Shown here: positions 1-5,730 of the stretch, one piece after another
Layout of the letters: every line of letters starts with the position of its first letter
Numbering within the stretch: the first letter of the stretch is position 1
From: Ilumatobacter sp.
Lineage (GTDB): Bacteria; Actinomycetota; Acidimicrobiia; Acidimicrobiales; Ilumatobacteraceae
Length of the DNA: 6,139 bases
NCBI GenBank assembly: GCA_029263275.1
Contig: JAJCXU010000187.1
Coordinates: 1-6,139, forward strand
Reading direction: 5' to 3'
The notes under the pieces: generated by a model
Told to the model about the DNA's origin: nothing
Database searches by the model: none
Seen by the model: the letters and a program-made list of their open reading frames with translations, nothing else
Translations under genes and position numbers: made by a program

Positions 1-1080
1 GCGCTTCGATCTCGGGCACTCCCAGCGATCGACCGCGGCGAGGTCGAGCGTGCGGTCGTGCTGTTCATGATCGGCAAATGGGTGATCTCGATTGCTCTCG
101 CCTTCGTGCTGCCCATCGCGTTGCCGATCGTGATCGTCAACTTGATCATGCCGATTGCGTTGGGCTCGACGAATCTGGACAGCAGGCGTTTCGTGCCGAT
201 GATCGTTGCGTCCGTCGCCGTCGCGTTCGTGGTCGCGGTCTTGGGATACACGACCAACGTGCTCGCGCTCGACGCGGAGGTGGAGCCCTGGATCTGGCAA
301 TGGTTGAGCGCGATCATTCTGACGGTGCATTTCATCCCGCTGAGCATCATTCTGTGGCGATCGAATCAGCAGCAGGCCCTGACCTTCGGCGAGGTGCTCG
401 AGTCGAATGCGCTCCTGCGTGCTTCGGAGGCAGAGCTGCGGTCATCGCGCCGACGCCTTGTCGGTGCTGCGGACGCCGAGCGGAGCCGTATCGAGCGGGA
501 TCTCCACGACGGGGCACAACAGCGCCTCGTCGCCGTGCTCGTGCAGCTGCGACTGGCCAGCCGCGTCGATGCTGCCGCGGAGCCGTCGAACGAGCCGTCG
601 ACGGTGAGCGTCTTGGCAGACGAACTCGAAGCGGCAATTGGTGACCTACGCGACCTTGCACACGGGATCTACCCACCGTTGTTGACCGCGAGTGGCTTGG
701 AGCGAGCGTTGAACTCGGTAGCTCGGCGAAGCCCGGCCACAGTCAGTGTGAACGCGGCTGATCTGCCGCGTGCCGAGCCTGACATCGAAGCGGCCATCTA
801 CTTCTGCTGTCTCGAAGCACTGCAGAATGCGGTGAAACATGGCGGTGCCGACGTGAGTGTCGCGATCGCGATCATCGCAGACGGTGTCAGACTTCAGGGC
901 AGCGTCGTCGACGACGGACCAGGTTTCGATCGGGCCGCTGGCAGCCTCGGCCGAGGGCTCCAGAACATGGCTGACCGGGTGGGCGCGGCCGGAGGAGACT
1001 TTGTGATCAGCTCGACGGCGGGGACGGGCACCACCGTCGAATTCAGTGTGCCTCTCGGACAGGTGGCGTCCCTCCGATGA
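1..1080 (+). CDS. Sensor histidine kinase, NarL/DesK (HisKA_3) class, 5'-partial
   Basis: This is a membrane sensor kinase that would autophosphorylate on His and pass the phosphate to the regulator encoded 34 bp downstream. The frame is open to the left edge. The first possible start is GTG at 58, but it has no Shine-Dalgarno or TANNNT box close by and 19 sense codons precede it, so the true N-terminus probably lies outside the window. Numbering from GTG 58, hydrophobic helices fall near residues 5-31, 48-70 and 78-100. A linker rich in charged residues, possibly coiled coil, covers about 104-140. The dimerisation/phosphoacceptor motif is ERDLHDGAQQR with H150, followed by HGIYPPLL near 203. 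The HATPase_c domain shows the N box EALQNAVKHG (N257), the G1 box VDDGPGFD (285-291) and a G2 box GRGLQNMADRVG, and it ends in GTGTTVEFSVPL. No extracellular sensor domain is visible and the signal cannot be deduced. The family call is firm; only the start is uncertain. Confidence 0.93.
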   Translation, partial: ALRSRALPAIDRGEVERAVVLFMIGKWVISIALAFVLPIALPIVIVNLIMPIALGSTNLDSRRFVPMIVASVAVAFVVAVLGYTTNVLALDAEVEPWIWQWLSAIILTVHFIPLSIILWRSNQQQALTFGEVLESNALLRASEAELRSSRRRLVGAADAERSRIERDLHDGAQQRLVAVLVQLRLASRVDAAAEPSNEPSTVSVLADELEAAIGDLRDLAHGIYPPLLTASGLERALNSVARRSPATVSVNAADLPRAEPDIEAAIYFCCLEALQNAVKHGGADVSVAIAIIADGVRLQGSVVDDGPGFDRAAGSLGRGLQNMADRVGAAGGDFVISSTAGTGTTVEFSVPLGQVASLR

Positions 1081-1114
1081 CATCGAACCAAACAGAATCT
1101 GCCGAGGTGGCGTG

Positions 1115-1774
1115 ATGAGCGAACTGCGCGTGGTGCTTGCCGATGACAATGTCTTCATTCGTACGGGGGTGCGAGCGATGTTGGATGCGCTCCCCGGATT
1201 CAGCTTGGTCGCGGAGTGCGGCGATGCCGACGAGTTGCGCGCTGCGGTCGACCTGCATCGACCCGACGTCGTCCTGACCGATATTCAGATGCCTCCCACG
1301 ATGTCCGACGAAGGCATCACCGCGGCGCTCGACTTCCGTCGCCGGTTCCCAGAGATGGGGGTGTTGGTGCTCAGCCAGTACGTCGAACCCGAGTACGTGA
1401 TGATGCTGTTCGAGGAAGGGTCCGAAGGGCTCGGCTATCTCCTCAAGGAACGAGTCGCCGACATCGAGGAGTTCGAGCGGGCCATCCACGCTGTCGGGCG
1501 TGGCGAGTCAGCGGTTGACCCGAAGGTGGTCGAGGTGCTCGTCGCCGCTGGCTCCAAACGGTCGACCGACCTGTCGCGGCTCACGCCGCGCGAGTCCGAA
1601 GTGCTCGGCCTGATTGCTGAAGGCATGAACAACGCAGCGATCGCGGAACGGCTCGTGCTCGGCGACAAGGCGGTGGCGAAGCACATCAGTGGCATCTTCT
1701 CGAAGCTCGGTCTCTCTGAGGAGGACGATGTGCACCGGCGGGTCAAGGCCGTGTTGATCTGGCTTGCTGGCTGA
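1115..1774 (+). CDS. LuxR/NarL-family response regulator
   Basis: This is a DNA-binding response regulator of 219 residues and the likely partner of the kinase just upstream. The start ATG at 1115 follows a GAGGTGG ribosome-binding site (1104-1110) and leads straight into the first receiver strand; an in-frame GTG at 1046 would lie inside the kinase gene. The receiver domain (about 4-120) has the acidic pair D10/D11, phosphoacceptor D56 in VVLTDIQMPP, S87 in LVLSQYVE and K111 in GYLLKER. The stretch MPPTMSDEG is typical of a NarL subgroup that pairs with HisKA_3 kinases. The C-terminal LuxR helix-turn-helix (about 154-200) begins LTPRESEVLGLIAEG and contains the recognition region DKAVAKHISGIFSKLGL. 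The short gap and own ribosome-binding site suggest cotranscription with the kinase. Its 3' end overlaps the convergent acetyltransferase gene by 32 bp. Target genes cannot be inferred. Confidence 0.95.
   Translation: MSELRVVLADDNVFIRTGVRAMLDALPGFSLVAECGDADELRAAVDLHRPDVVLTDIQMPPTMSDEGITAALDFRRRFPEMGVLVLSQYVEPEYVMMLFEEGSEGLGYLLKERVADIEEFERAIHAVGRGESAVDPKVVEVLVAAGSKRSTDLSRLTPRESEVLGLIAEGMNNAAIAERLVLGDKAVAKHISGIFSKLGLSEEDDVHRRVKAVLIWLAG
1743..1774. other. Tail-to-tail coding overlap of response regulator and nat
   Basis: The last 32 bp of the response regulator (stop 1772-1774, plus) and of nat (stop 1743-1745, minus) are the same DNA read on opposite strands. There is therefore no room for a terminator between them, and convergent transcripts must overlap. 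Confidence 0.9.
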
Positions 1775-2573
1775 GCGCCTGCTCGGCGGCATCATCGAGG
1801 CGGATCCCGAACCAGTCGTACAGCTTCGCAGCCCACTCGCCCACGGCGACCGGGGTCTCCGTGGGCACGCCATCTCGGACGATCTTGAGCCGGTTGGAGG
1901 TGAGCGTCACTCGATCTGGGCCGCGGTCGAGAAGGCGGGTTGCGAACGGACGCTTGTGCCAGTTCTTCTCCGGGTCGACCTGCATCGATGCAGACGCCGG
2001 AGCGAAGTCGCCCAAGGCGTGGGCCACTCGTTTGAAGCGATACTGCGCAACCGGCACTGCGACATTTTCGGTCTCATCCAGTCGTGCCAACGTCGTGCCC
2101 TCCGGGCTGGCGATGAACTCGTACGCGGCGTTACCGCCGTCTTGGCGTCCGGGCTGGTTGAGGGTCAATGGTCGGGTGAAGCACTCGCCGAACCCGACGT
2201 CGACGAGGTAGGGCTGGTCGACCTGCACCTCGAGTGCGAGGTGCTCGATCACGCGACTCGGACCGCCGAGTAGGACGGCGGCGCCCAGGAGCTTGACGTC
2301 GAAGCCAAGGGCTTCGAGGAGCGCCGCGAATGCGCCGTTCACCTCGAAGCACCATCCGCCTCGGCCCTGTTCCACGATCTTGTCGATGGATGTGTCGGCA
2401 TCAAGTGCGACGCCGTCGCCCAGCGCGATGTCCAGGTTCTCGAACGGGACGGCCGTCATGTGAAGTTGCTGCAGCTCGGTCAGCGTCGCCAGGTCCACCG
2501 TCGGCGTGCCGCCGTACCCGATCCATTCGAGATATCCGTCGACGTCGACCGGCGCGTTGAGTGGGATCGTCAT
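1743..2573 (-). CDS. nat: Arylamine N-acetyltransferase
   Basis: This is a cytoplasmic enzyme of 276 residues that moves an acetyl group from acetyl-CoA to arylamines, hydrazines or hydroxylamines by a ping-pong mechanism through an acyl-cysteine. The family's Cys-His-Asp triad is visible: C75 in RGGWCFEVNG, H111 in VIEHLALEV and D125 in YLVDVGFGE. These match the spacing of mycobacterial NATs. Other family marks are the N-terminal AVPFENLDI (42-49) and a C-terminal RLKIVRDG. The length is normal for bacterial NATs (about 270-285). In actinomycetes related enzymes act in arylamine detoxification, lipid or steroid metabolism, or amide closure of ansamycins; nothing here selects one of these. 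The start ATG (2573-2571) lacks a clear Shine-Dalgarno, but a TAGGTT box lies 8 nt upstream, as expected for a leaderless mRNA. The gene diverges from the luciferase-like gene and its tail overlaps the response regulator. Confidence 0.95.
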   Translation of the reverse strand: MTIPLNAPVDVDGYLEWIGYGGTPTVDLATLTELQQLHMTAVPFENLDIALGDGVALDADTSIDKIVEQGRGGWCFEVNGAFAALLEALGFDVKLLGAAVLLGGPSRVIEHLALEVQVDQPYLVDVGFGECFTRPLTLNQPGRQDGGNAAYEFIASPEGTTLARLDETENVAVPVAQYRFKRVAHALGDFAPASASMQVDPEKNWHKRPFATRLLDRGPDRVTLTSNRLKIVRDGVPTETPVAVGEWAAKLYDWFGIRLDDAAEQALSQQARSTRP

Positions 2574-2581
2574 CGAGGTTC

Positions 2582-2587
2582 AACCTA
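2582..2587 (-). promoter_or_regulatory. Putative -10 box (TAGGTT) for the nat gene, leaderless
   Basis: On the minus strand TAGGTT fits the actinobacterial -10 pattern TANNNT and lies 8 nt from the nat ATG, so transcription would begin at or next to the start codon. No Shine-Dalgarno is present and no good -35 hexamer was found. The box shares its TA step with the divergent plus-strand box. Confidence 0.45.
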
Positions 2588-2591
2588 CTGT
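2586..2591 (+). promoter_or_regulatory. Putative -10 box (TACTGT) for the luciferase-like gene, leaderless
   Basis: TACTGT fits TANNNT and ends 7 nt before the ATG at 2599. The upstream sequence has no Shine-Dalgarno, so a leaderless transcript is the simplest reading. No -35 hexamer at the normal distance was seen. T2586/A2587 are also the first two bases of the nat -10 box on the other strand. Confidence 0.45.
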
Positions 2592-2598
2592 CGGCCCG

Positions 2599-3390
2599 AT
2601 GCACACCGACCTCGTACTGAACCCGTTCGGCGCCGAGCTGCGCGACATCGTCGCCATTGCTCAGGCAGCGGACGCGGCTGATGTCGGCACGGTGTGGATC
2701 ACCGACCACTTCAGCGGCGAGATGGTCGGTGCGCCGTGGTCACGTGACCCGTTTGTGTGCCTGGGCGCGATCGGGGCCATGACCGAACGGGTCGATATCG
2801 GTGTCCTCGTTGCCAACGTGACCAATCGGCACCCGGTGCAACTCGCGAGCGCGATCAACTCGGTCCAGTCGCTGGCGCCTGGGCGAGTTCGGCTCGGTGT
2901 CGGGTCTGGCGCAGCTGCGGGGTCGCGGTTCGCCTCCGAACACGAGATGATCGGCAAGCAACTCCTTTCGGTCGACGCCCGAGTCGATCTGCTCCGCGAG
3001 TCCATCCAATCATTGAGCGACATCTGGGCGCGAGTGCCAGCGAACCCATCTGTAGCCGTCGGCTTCAGTGGGTTGTCGGCGATCGTGGACGAGGCTGCCA
3101 TGCCGCGCCTGATCGTCGGCGCCTCTGCATGGTCGACCATCGAAGTGGCGATCCAACTTGCCGACGGAGTCAACATCCGGAGGACCAATCGGTTGCACGA
3201 ACAGCTCGAACGGTTGCGTTCCATCGATCTTCCTGTCGGCTTTGAAGTCAGCGTGCTCGACGTGCGCGAACCAGGCACCGCGCTCGGCGTCGTGCCGGAT
3301 GATCTCGTCGATGCGGGCGTCGATCGCTACCTCGTGACGGTCTCGCCGGGTAGTGACCTCGATGCCGTGACTTCGATGCGCCGCGACTGA
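2599..3390 (+). CDS. Luciferase-like monooxygenase (LLM) family oxidoreductase, short form
   Basis: The product is a 263-residue protein of the LLM superfamily, whose TIM-barrel enzymes use FMN or F420. Family marks are the N-terminal strand and helix ending in GTVWITDHF (30-38), the block NRHPVQLASAINSVQSLAPGR (77-96) and the flavin-site loop VRLGVGSGAAAG (97-108). After this comes LIVGASAWSTIEVAIQLADGVNI (171-193), equivalent to the family's P.(I/V)GA....A...AD motif. ATG 2599 is preferred over an in-frame upstream start at 2506, because that extension would lie within nat and does not resemble the family; the TACTGT box supports ATG 2599. At 263 residues it is shorter than most LLM enzymes (roughly 290-350). 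The shortage seems to lie in the C-terminal half, so the barrel may be trimmed. Many actinobacterial relatives use F420, but neither cofactor nor substrate can be fixed from the sequence. Confidence 0.88.
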   Translation: MHTDLVLNPFGAELRDIVAIAQAADAADVGTVWITDHFSGEMVGAPWSRDPFVCLGAIGAMTERVDIGVLVANVTNRHPVQLASAINSVQSLAPGRVRLGVGSGAAAGSRFASEHEMIGKQLLSVDARVDLLRESIQSLSDIWARVPANPSVAVGFSGLSAIVDEAAMPRLIVGASAWSTIEVAIQLADGVNIRRTNRLHEQLERLRSIDLPVGFEVSVLDVREPGTALGVVPDDLVDAGVDRYLVTVSPGSDLDAVTSMRRD

Positions 3391-3423
3391 GTCAGAGGCT
3401 CGCGTTCTGCGACGGGCCTGTTC

Positions 3424-3429
3424 TACGAT
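3424..3429 (+). promoter_or_regulatory. Putative -10 box (TACGAT) for the DUF2231 gene, leaderless
   Basis: TACGAT fits TANNNT and ends 6 nt before GTG 3436. There is no Shine-Dalgarno, and only 45 bp separate this gene from the preceding stop. It suggests the DUF2231 gene has its own leaderless transcript instead of relying only on read-through from the oxidoreductase gene. No -35 element was recognised. Confidence 0.45.
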
Positions 3430-3435
3430 GCGCTG

Positions 3436-3966
3436 GTGTTCGACCAACTGTTCGACCTGCCCGCGCACCCGCTGCTCATTCATGCACCGATCGTGCTGCT
3501 GCCCATTGCTGCAATCGCCACCATCGTGCTGGCCATCAAGCCGGACTGGCGTCAGCGTGCTGGGTGGTTCCCGCTCATCGGCATCTTCGTGGTCACGGTG
3601 CTTCTGTTCGGGGCAAAGGAGTCGGGCGAGGCACTCAGCGAGGCATACGACTCTGCGTATGGCGAAGGTGCGAAGGACCTCGAGCAACACGTGAGTCTCG
3701 CCGACATGACCTTCTTCATGACGCTGGCGTGGCTCTTGGTGACGCTGGCGCTGACGGTCTGGGAATTCCGTCGACGCCGTGCAGCGACCGCAGCCGAGGA
3801 GGGCGGCGACGTCGTTGCGTCCGCCAACCCGTACGTCAGCTACGTGCTGAGCGCGCTCGCAACGCTGCTGGCCGTGCTCGCAACGATCTGGCTGATCCGA
3901 ACGGGCCACGAGGGTGCCGACGTCGTGTGGAGCCCGCAAATGCCCAAGCTGTACCCCGAAGGCTGA
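3436..3966 (+). CDS. DUF2231-family four-helix membrane protein
   Basis: The product is a 176-residue integral membrane protein of unknown function. It opens with FDLPAHPLLIHAPIVLLPIAA, the hallmark of the DUF2231 family (HPLxVHxPI). Four hydrophobic helices fall near residues 13-34, 44-60, 92-109 and 136-154, joined by a basic loop after helix 3 (RRRR, 112-115) and an Ala/Glu-rich stretch. Histidines at family-typical places are H11 and H16 (entering helix 1), H85 (LEQHVSLADM) and H158 (RTGHEGADVVW, after helix 4). They could ligate heme or metal, but that is inference. The GTG start at 3436 is chosen because it gives the expected N-terminus and sits 6 nt after a TACGAT box; the ATG at 3428 is in another frame. 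The family call is confident, the role unknown. The only link to neighbouring genes is strand and spacing. Confidence 0.88.
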   Translation: MFDQLFDLPAHPLLIHAPIVLLPIAAIATIVLAIKPDWRQRAGWFPLIGIFVVTVLLFGAKESGEALSEAYDSAYGEGAKDLEQHVSLADMTFFMTLAWLLVTLALTVWEFRRRRAATAAEEGGDVVASANPYVSYVLSALATLLAVLATIWLIRTGHEGADVVWSPQMPKLYPEG

Positions 3967-4019
3967 CTCGACGTCGCGCCGACCGCGCTTCGTGTGAGCA
4001 CAAGCGCTGTCGGGCAGAC

Positions 4020-4033
4020 CATGTCCTCACATG
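4020..4033. repeat. Inverted repeat CATGT-CCTC-ACATG before the PEBP start
   Basis: Perfect 5-bp arms around a 4-nt centre lie 4 bp upstream of GTG 4038 and touch the GGAG at 4033-4036. It could be an operator or an RNA hairpin that hides the ribosome-binding site. A perfect repeat of this size can arise by chance, so this is a position note, not a demonstrated element. Confidence 0.3.
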
Positions 4034-4037
4034 GAGT

Positions 4038-4535
4038 GTGCAATTCGCGTGGGTTGTCTCCTTCGTTGACGCACCGATTGCCGACACGAGCTCAGCGATG
4101 GTCGAGGGCGGTTCGCTGCCGGTCGAGTACACGTGTGACGGCAGCTCCGCAACACCGCCGTTGGAATGGTCTGGAGCGCCGGCTGACACCGTTGGCTATG
4201 CGGTCGTGATGCATCACGTGCCCGGCCCTGGTGACACCCACTGGTACTGGGAACTCTGGAACATTCCCGCCGACGTAACGTCGCTCGACACGAACGCTGA
4301 TGTCCCTGGAGACATTGGAACCAACAGCGTCAATGAGCAGAACGAGTACGCACCGCCCTGCTCGAAGGGGCCAGGCGAGAAGGTCTACACGTTCACCGTC
4401 TATGCGCTCTCGGCGCAGCCCGAGCTCTCCGACCCCTCGGCAGTGACCCGCCAGGTGTTGCTCGACGCGATGGAGGGACAGATCCTGGACACGGCAGAAC
4501 TCAACGTCGTCTTCAGCCGCGGCACCGAAGAGTGA
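4038..4535 (+). CDS. YbhB/YbcL-type PEBP (Raf kinase inhibitor-like) protein
   Basis: The product is a small phosphatidylethanolamine-binding-protein-fold protein, 165 residues from GTG 4038. Recognisable blocks are GGSLPVEYTCDG (about 24-35), ATPPLEWSGAPADT (38-51), the pocket strand VMHHVPGPGDTHWYWELWNIPAD, GTNSVNEQNEYAPPCSKGPGEKVYTFTVYAL and a C-terminal helix ending in ILDTAELNVVF. The usual DPDxP of the ligand pocket is replaced by a HHVPGPGD variant, while the HW and NIPA parts remain. Bacterial members have no settled function; some are secreted, but no signal peptide is visible here. The start is uncertain. ATG 4098 would give 145 residues and remove the first strand, so GTG 4038 is preferred although its GGAG (4033-4036) is too close. 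Sequence further upstream in this frame overlaps the DUF2231 gene and is not protein-like. Family call is good, start about 60% sure. Confidence 0.85.
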   Translation: MQFAWVVSFVDAPIADTSSAMVEGGSLPVEYTCDGSSATPPLEWSGAPADTVGYAVVMHHVPGPGDTHWYWELWNIPADVTSLDTNADVPGDIGTNSVNEQNEYAPPCSKGPGEKVYTFTVYALSAQPELSDPSAVTRQVLLDAMEGQILDTAELNVVFSRGTEE

Positions 4536-4544
4536 GCTAGCGCA

Positions 4545-4570
4545 ACCGGGCGTGGCCTCGTACACCCGGT
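4545..4570. terminator. Hairpin between convergent PEBP and L,D-transpeptidase genes
   Basis: A 26-nt stem-loop pairs ACCGGG (4545-4550) with CCCGGT (4565-4570). After one C-A mismatch the stem continues GTG/TAC (one G-T wobble), leaving a 6-nt loop. It lies 9 bp after the PEBP stop and 39 bp beyond the transpeptidase stop, so it could serve both strands. Neither side has a U tract, which is common for high-GC actinobacterial hairpins but weakens the call. A smaller stem ACGCC/GGCGT (4588-4592 with 4603-4607) lies next to the transpeptidase stop. Confidence 0.45.
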
Positions 4571-4609
4571 CAGTCAAACACACGAAGACGCCGGGCAGCG
4601 CGGGCGTGG

Positions 4610-5623
4610 TCAGGTGACGATGACGGGAGTGCCGAGGGTGGCGAACTCCCACATGAATGCAGCGTCGAGGTTGTGCTGACGCTGGCAACCGCCGGACAGC
4701 CGAGTACCGAGTTCGTCGCTGCCCTGATACGGCGAATCGTCTTCGACGTGCAGCGGAATCGCGTGGAACCCGATGGCGCCGCGCTCGGTCTTGAGCCAGC
4801 GAATCATCTGCGGAAGCCACGCCTTGCCGTTCCATGCCGTCGACATGTCGGAGCGGCTGTACACCTCGTGCGTTCCGGGAACCTCGTTGGCGTAGGTCGA
4901 GCCGGAAACCAGCCATGAACGGATGATGACGCCGTCGTCACGGACTGCCCACACGCGCTGTCCGGCCCGGTCGTAGACCACGCGTCGACCGGAGCCAGAG
5001 TTCTCGGGCAACGGTGGTGCGTCGTCTCCGGCCGTTGCCACGGGAGACAGCTCGACACCCCAGAGGTCTTTCGCTCCGGGTGCGGGCGGCGGCGTGCGGG
5101 TGACCAGGGACTCTTCGTCGGGCCAGATCTCGAGGGCGAGTGCGGTCTCGCGACCGACGACGCCATCGACGAACAGGTCGTGAGCGGTTTGGTAGTCCAT
5201 TGCGGCGCGCAGCGTGGAATCGGCAAAGTTGCCGTCGATCGTGCCGTTGAAATGGCCCTCGACTCGGAGCGCATCTTGCAGACATTCGACGCCTTCGCCG
5301 GTGGCGCCGAGGCGGAGTGACAGTGCGCCGATCGTGCAGCCGCCGTCGGCCCGCTCGGGCTCTCCGTTGACTTCGACACTCTCATCGCCCAGACCCGTCA
5401 GTTCGAACTCGACCTCGAACGGAGCAATGGTGGTGGTCGGTGCCGGCGCTGATTCGACCGCGCTGGCCGCGAGTGCGGAGCTGGCTGGGCCGCCGCCCGC
5501 GACGAGTGCTCCGACGGTGGCAGCACCGAGGACCGCCGCGCTGGCAACGCCGAGCGCGAATTCACGCCGACGTTGAGCGACGGGCTTGGACTTCCACGCG
5601 GGCTCGTCGGGCCGCAAGGGCAT
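4610..5623 (-). CDS. Secreted L,D-transpeptidase (YkuD) with peptidoglycan-binding domain
   Basis: This is a cell-wall enzyme of 337 residues predicted to form 3-3 or related cross-links through an acyl-cysteine. A basic N-terminus (RRR, 18-20) precedes a hydrophobic stretch (about 22-44) and an ALA-A site near 50-53, so it is exported or anchored. A Thr/Pro/Ala linker follows. A PG_binding_1 domain (about 96-164) shows LRLGATGEGVECLQDAL and a repeat ending DGVVGRETALAL, with C96 and C114 as a possible disulfide pair. The YkuD domain (about 213-337) has IGFHAIP (H287), LH (H292) and LGTRLSGGCQRQ with catalytic C313. The usual SHGC is SGGC, so the His before GC is missing. ATG 5623 has GGAGGAG upstream but with 12 nt spacing. 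GTG 5644, in frame and 8 nt after TATCAT, would give 344 residues and a leaderless start. An ATG at 5791 gives an unlikely extension across the promoter. Confidence 0.9.
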   Translation of the reverse strand: MPLRPDEPAWKSKPVAQRRREFALGVASAAVLGAATVGALVAGGGPASSALAASAVESAPAPTTTIAPFEVEFELTGLGDESVEVNGEPERADGGCTIGALSLRLGATGEGVECLQDALRVEGHFNGTIDGNFADSTLRAAMDYQTAHDLFVDGVVGRETALALEIWPDEESLVTRTPPPAPGAKDLWGVELSPVATAGDDAPPLPENSGSGRRVVYDRAGQRVWAVRDDGVIIRSWLVSGSTYANEVPGTHEVYSRSDMSTAWNGKAWLPQMIRWLKTERGAIGFHAIPLHVEDDSPYQGSDELGTRLSGGCQRQHNLDAAFMWEFATLGTPVIVT

Positions 5624-5635
5624 GTCGAATCCGCT

Positions 5636-5642
5636 CTCCTCC
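5636..5642 (-). promoter_or_regulatory. Shine-Dalgarno GGAGGAG for the L,D-transpeptidase
   Basis: The minus strand reads GGAGGAG with 12 nt to ATG 5623, slightly longer than ideal. The same bases overlap the alternative in-frame GTG start at 5644-5642, so this site matters for choosing between a led and a leaderless start. Confidence 0.5.
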
Positions 5643-5652
5643 ACGAACAGGC

Positions 5653-5658
5653 ATGATA
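5653..5658 (-). promoter_or_regulatory. Putative -10 box (TATCAT) for the L,D-transpeptidase
   Basis: TATCAT on the minus strand is a good actinobacterial -10 match. Transcription would start near 5645-5646, either directly at GTG 5644 or with a leader of about 22 nt before ATG 5623. The -35 region is poor; the nearest candidate, CCGACC, sits at about 17 nt spacing. Confidence 0.5.
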
Positions 5659-5730
5659 GCGAACGAGGAGGCACCGGTCGGGCCCTTTCCCGGATGTTTC
5701 GTACATTTGATGCTGTCAGTTCGGATGTCT

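Noticed and set aside
2506..2598. N-terminal extension of the LLM gene inside nat
   Set aside because: The added residues do not resemble the LLM fold, and the -10 box with ATG 2599 explains the start.
3385..3413. GACTGAGTC palindrome and weak CAGA/TCTG stem after the LLM stop
   Set aside because: The palindrome overlaps the stop codon and the stem is only 4 bp with a large loop; not enough for a terminator call.
3010..3939. A 309-codon open frame on the minus strand across the LLM and DUF2231 genes
   Set aside because: It is antisense to two recognisable proteins, is very rich in Arg and His, and shows no domain; it is a high-GC shadow frame.
3564..4037. Upstream extension of the PEBP frame to a 323-codon reading
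   Set aside because: It overlaps the DUF2231 gene in another frame, is Arg-rich and not protein-like; only the part from about 4038 matches PEBP.
4031..4069. A 12-codon upstream reading frame (MECAIRVGCLLR) at the PEBP head
   Set aside because: It is too short to judge, has no Shine-Dalgarno and overlaps the PEBP frame; likely chance.
4547..4609. Direct repeat CGGGCGTGG (4547-4555 and 4601-4609)
   Set aside because: Nine GC-rich bases repeated in a GC-rich spacer are compatible with chance; the hairpin accounts for the first copy.
4092..4916. A 274-codon minus-strand frame over the PEBP gene and the transpeptidase tail
   Set aside because: It conflicts with two clear families and has shadow-like composition with no motif.
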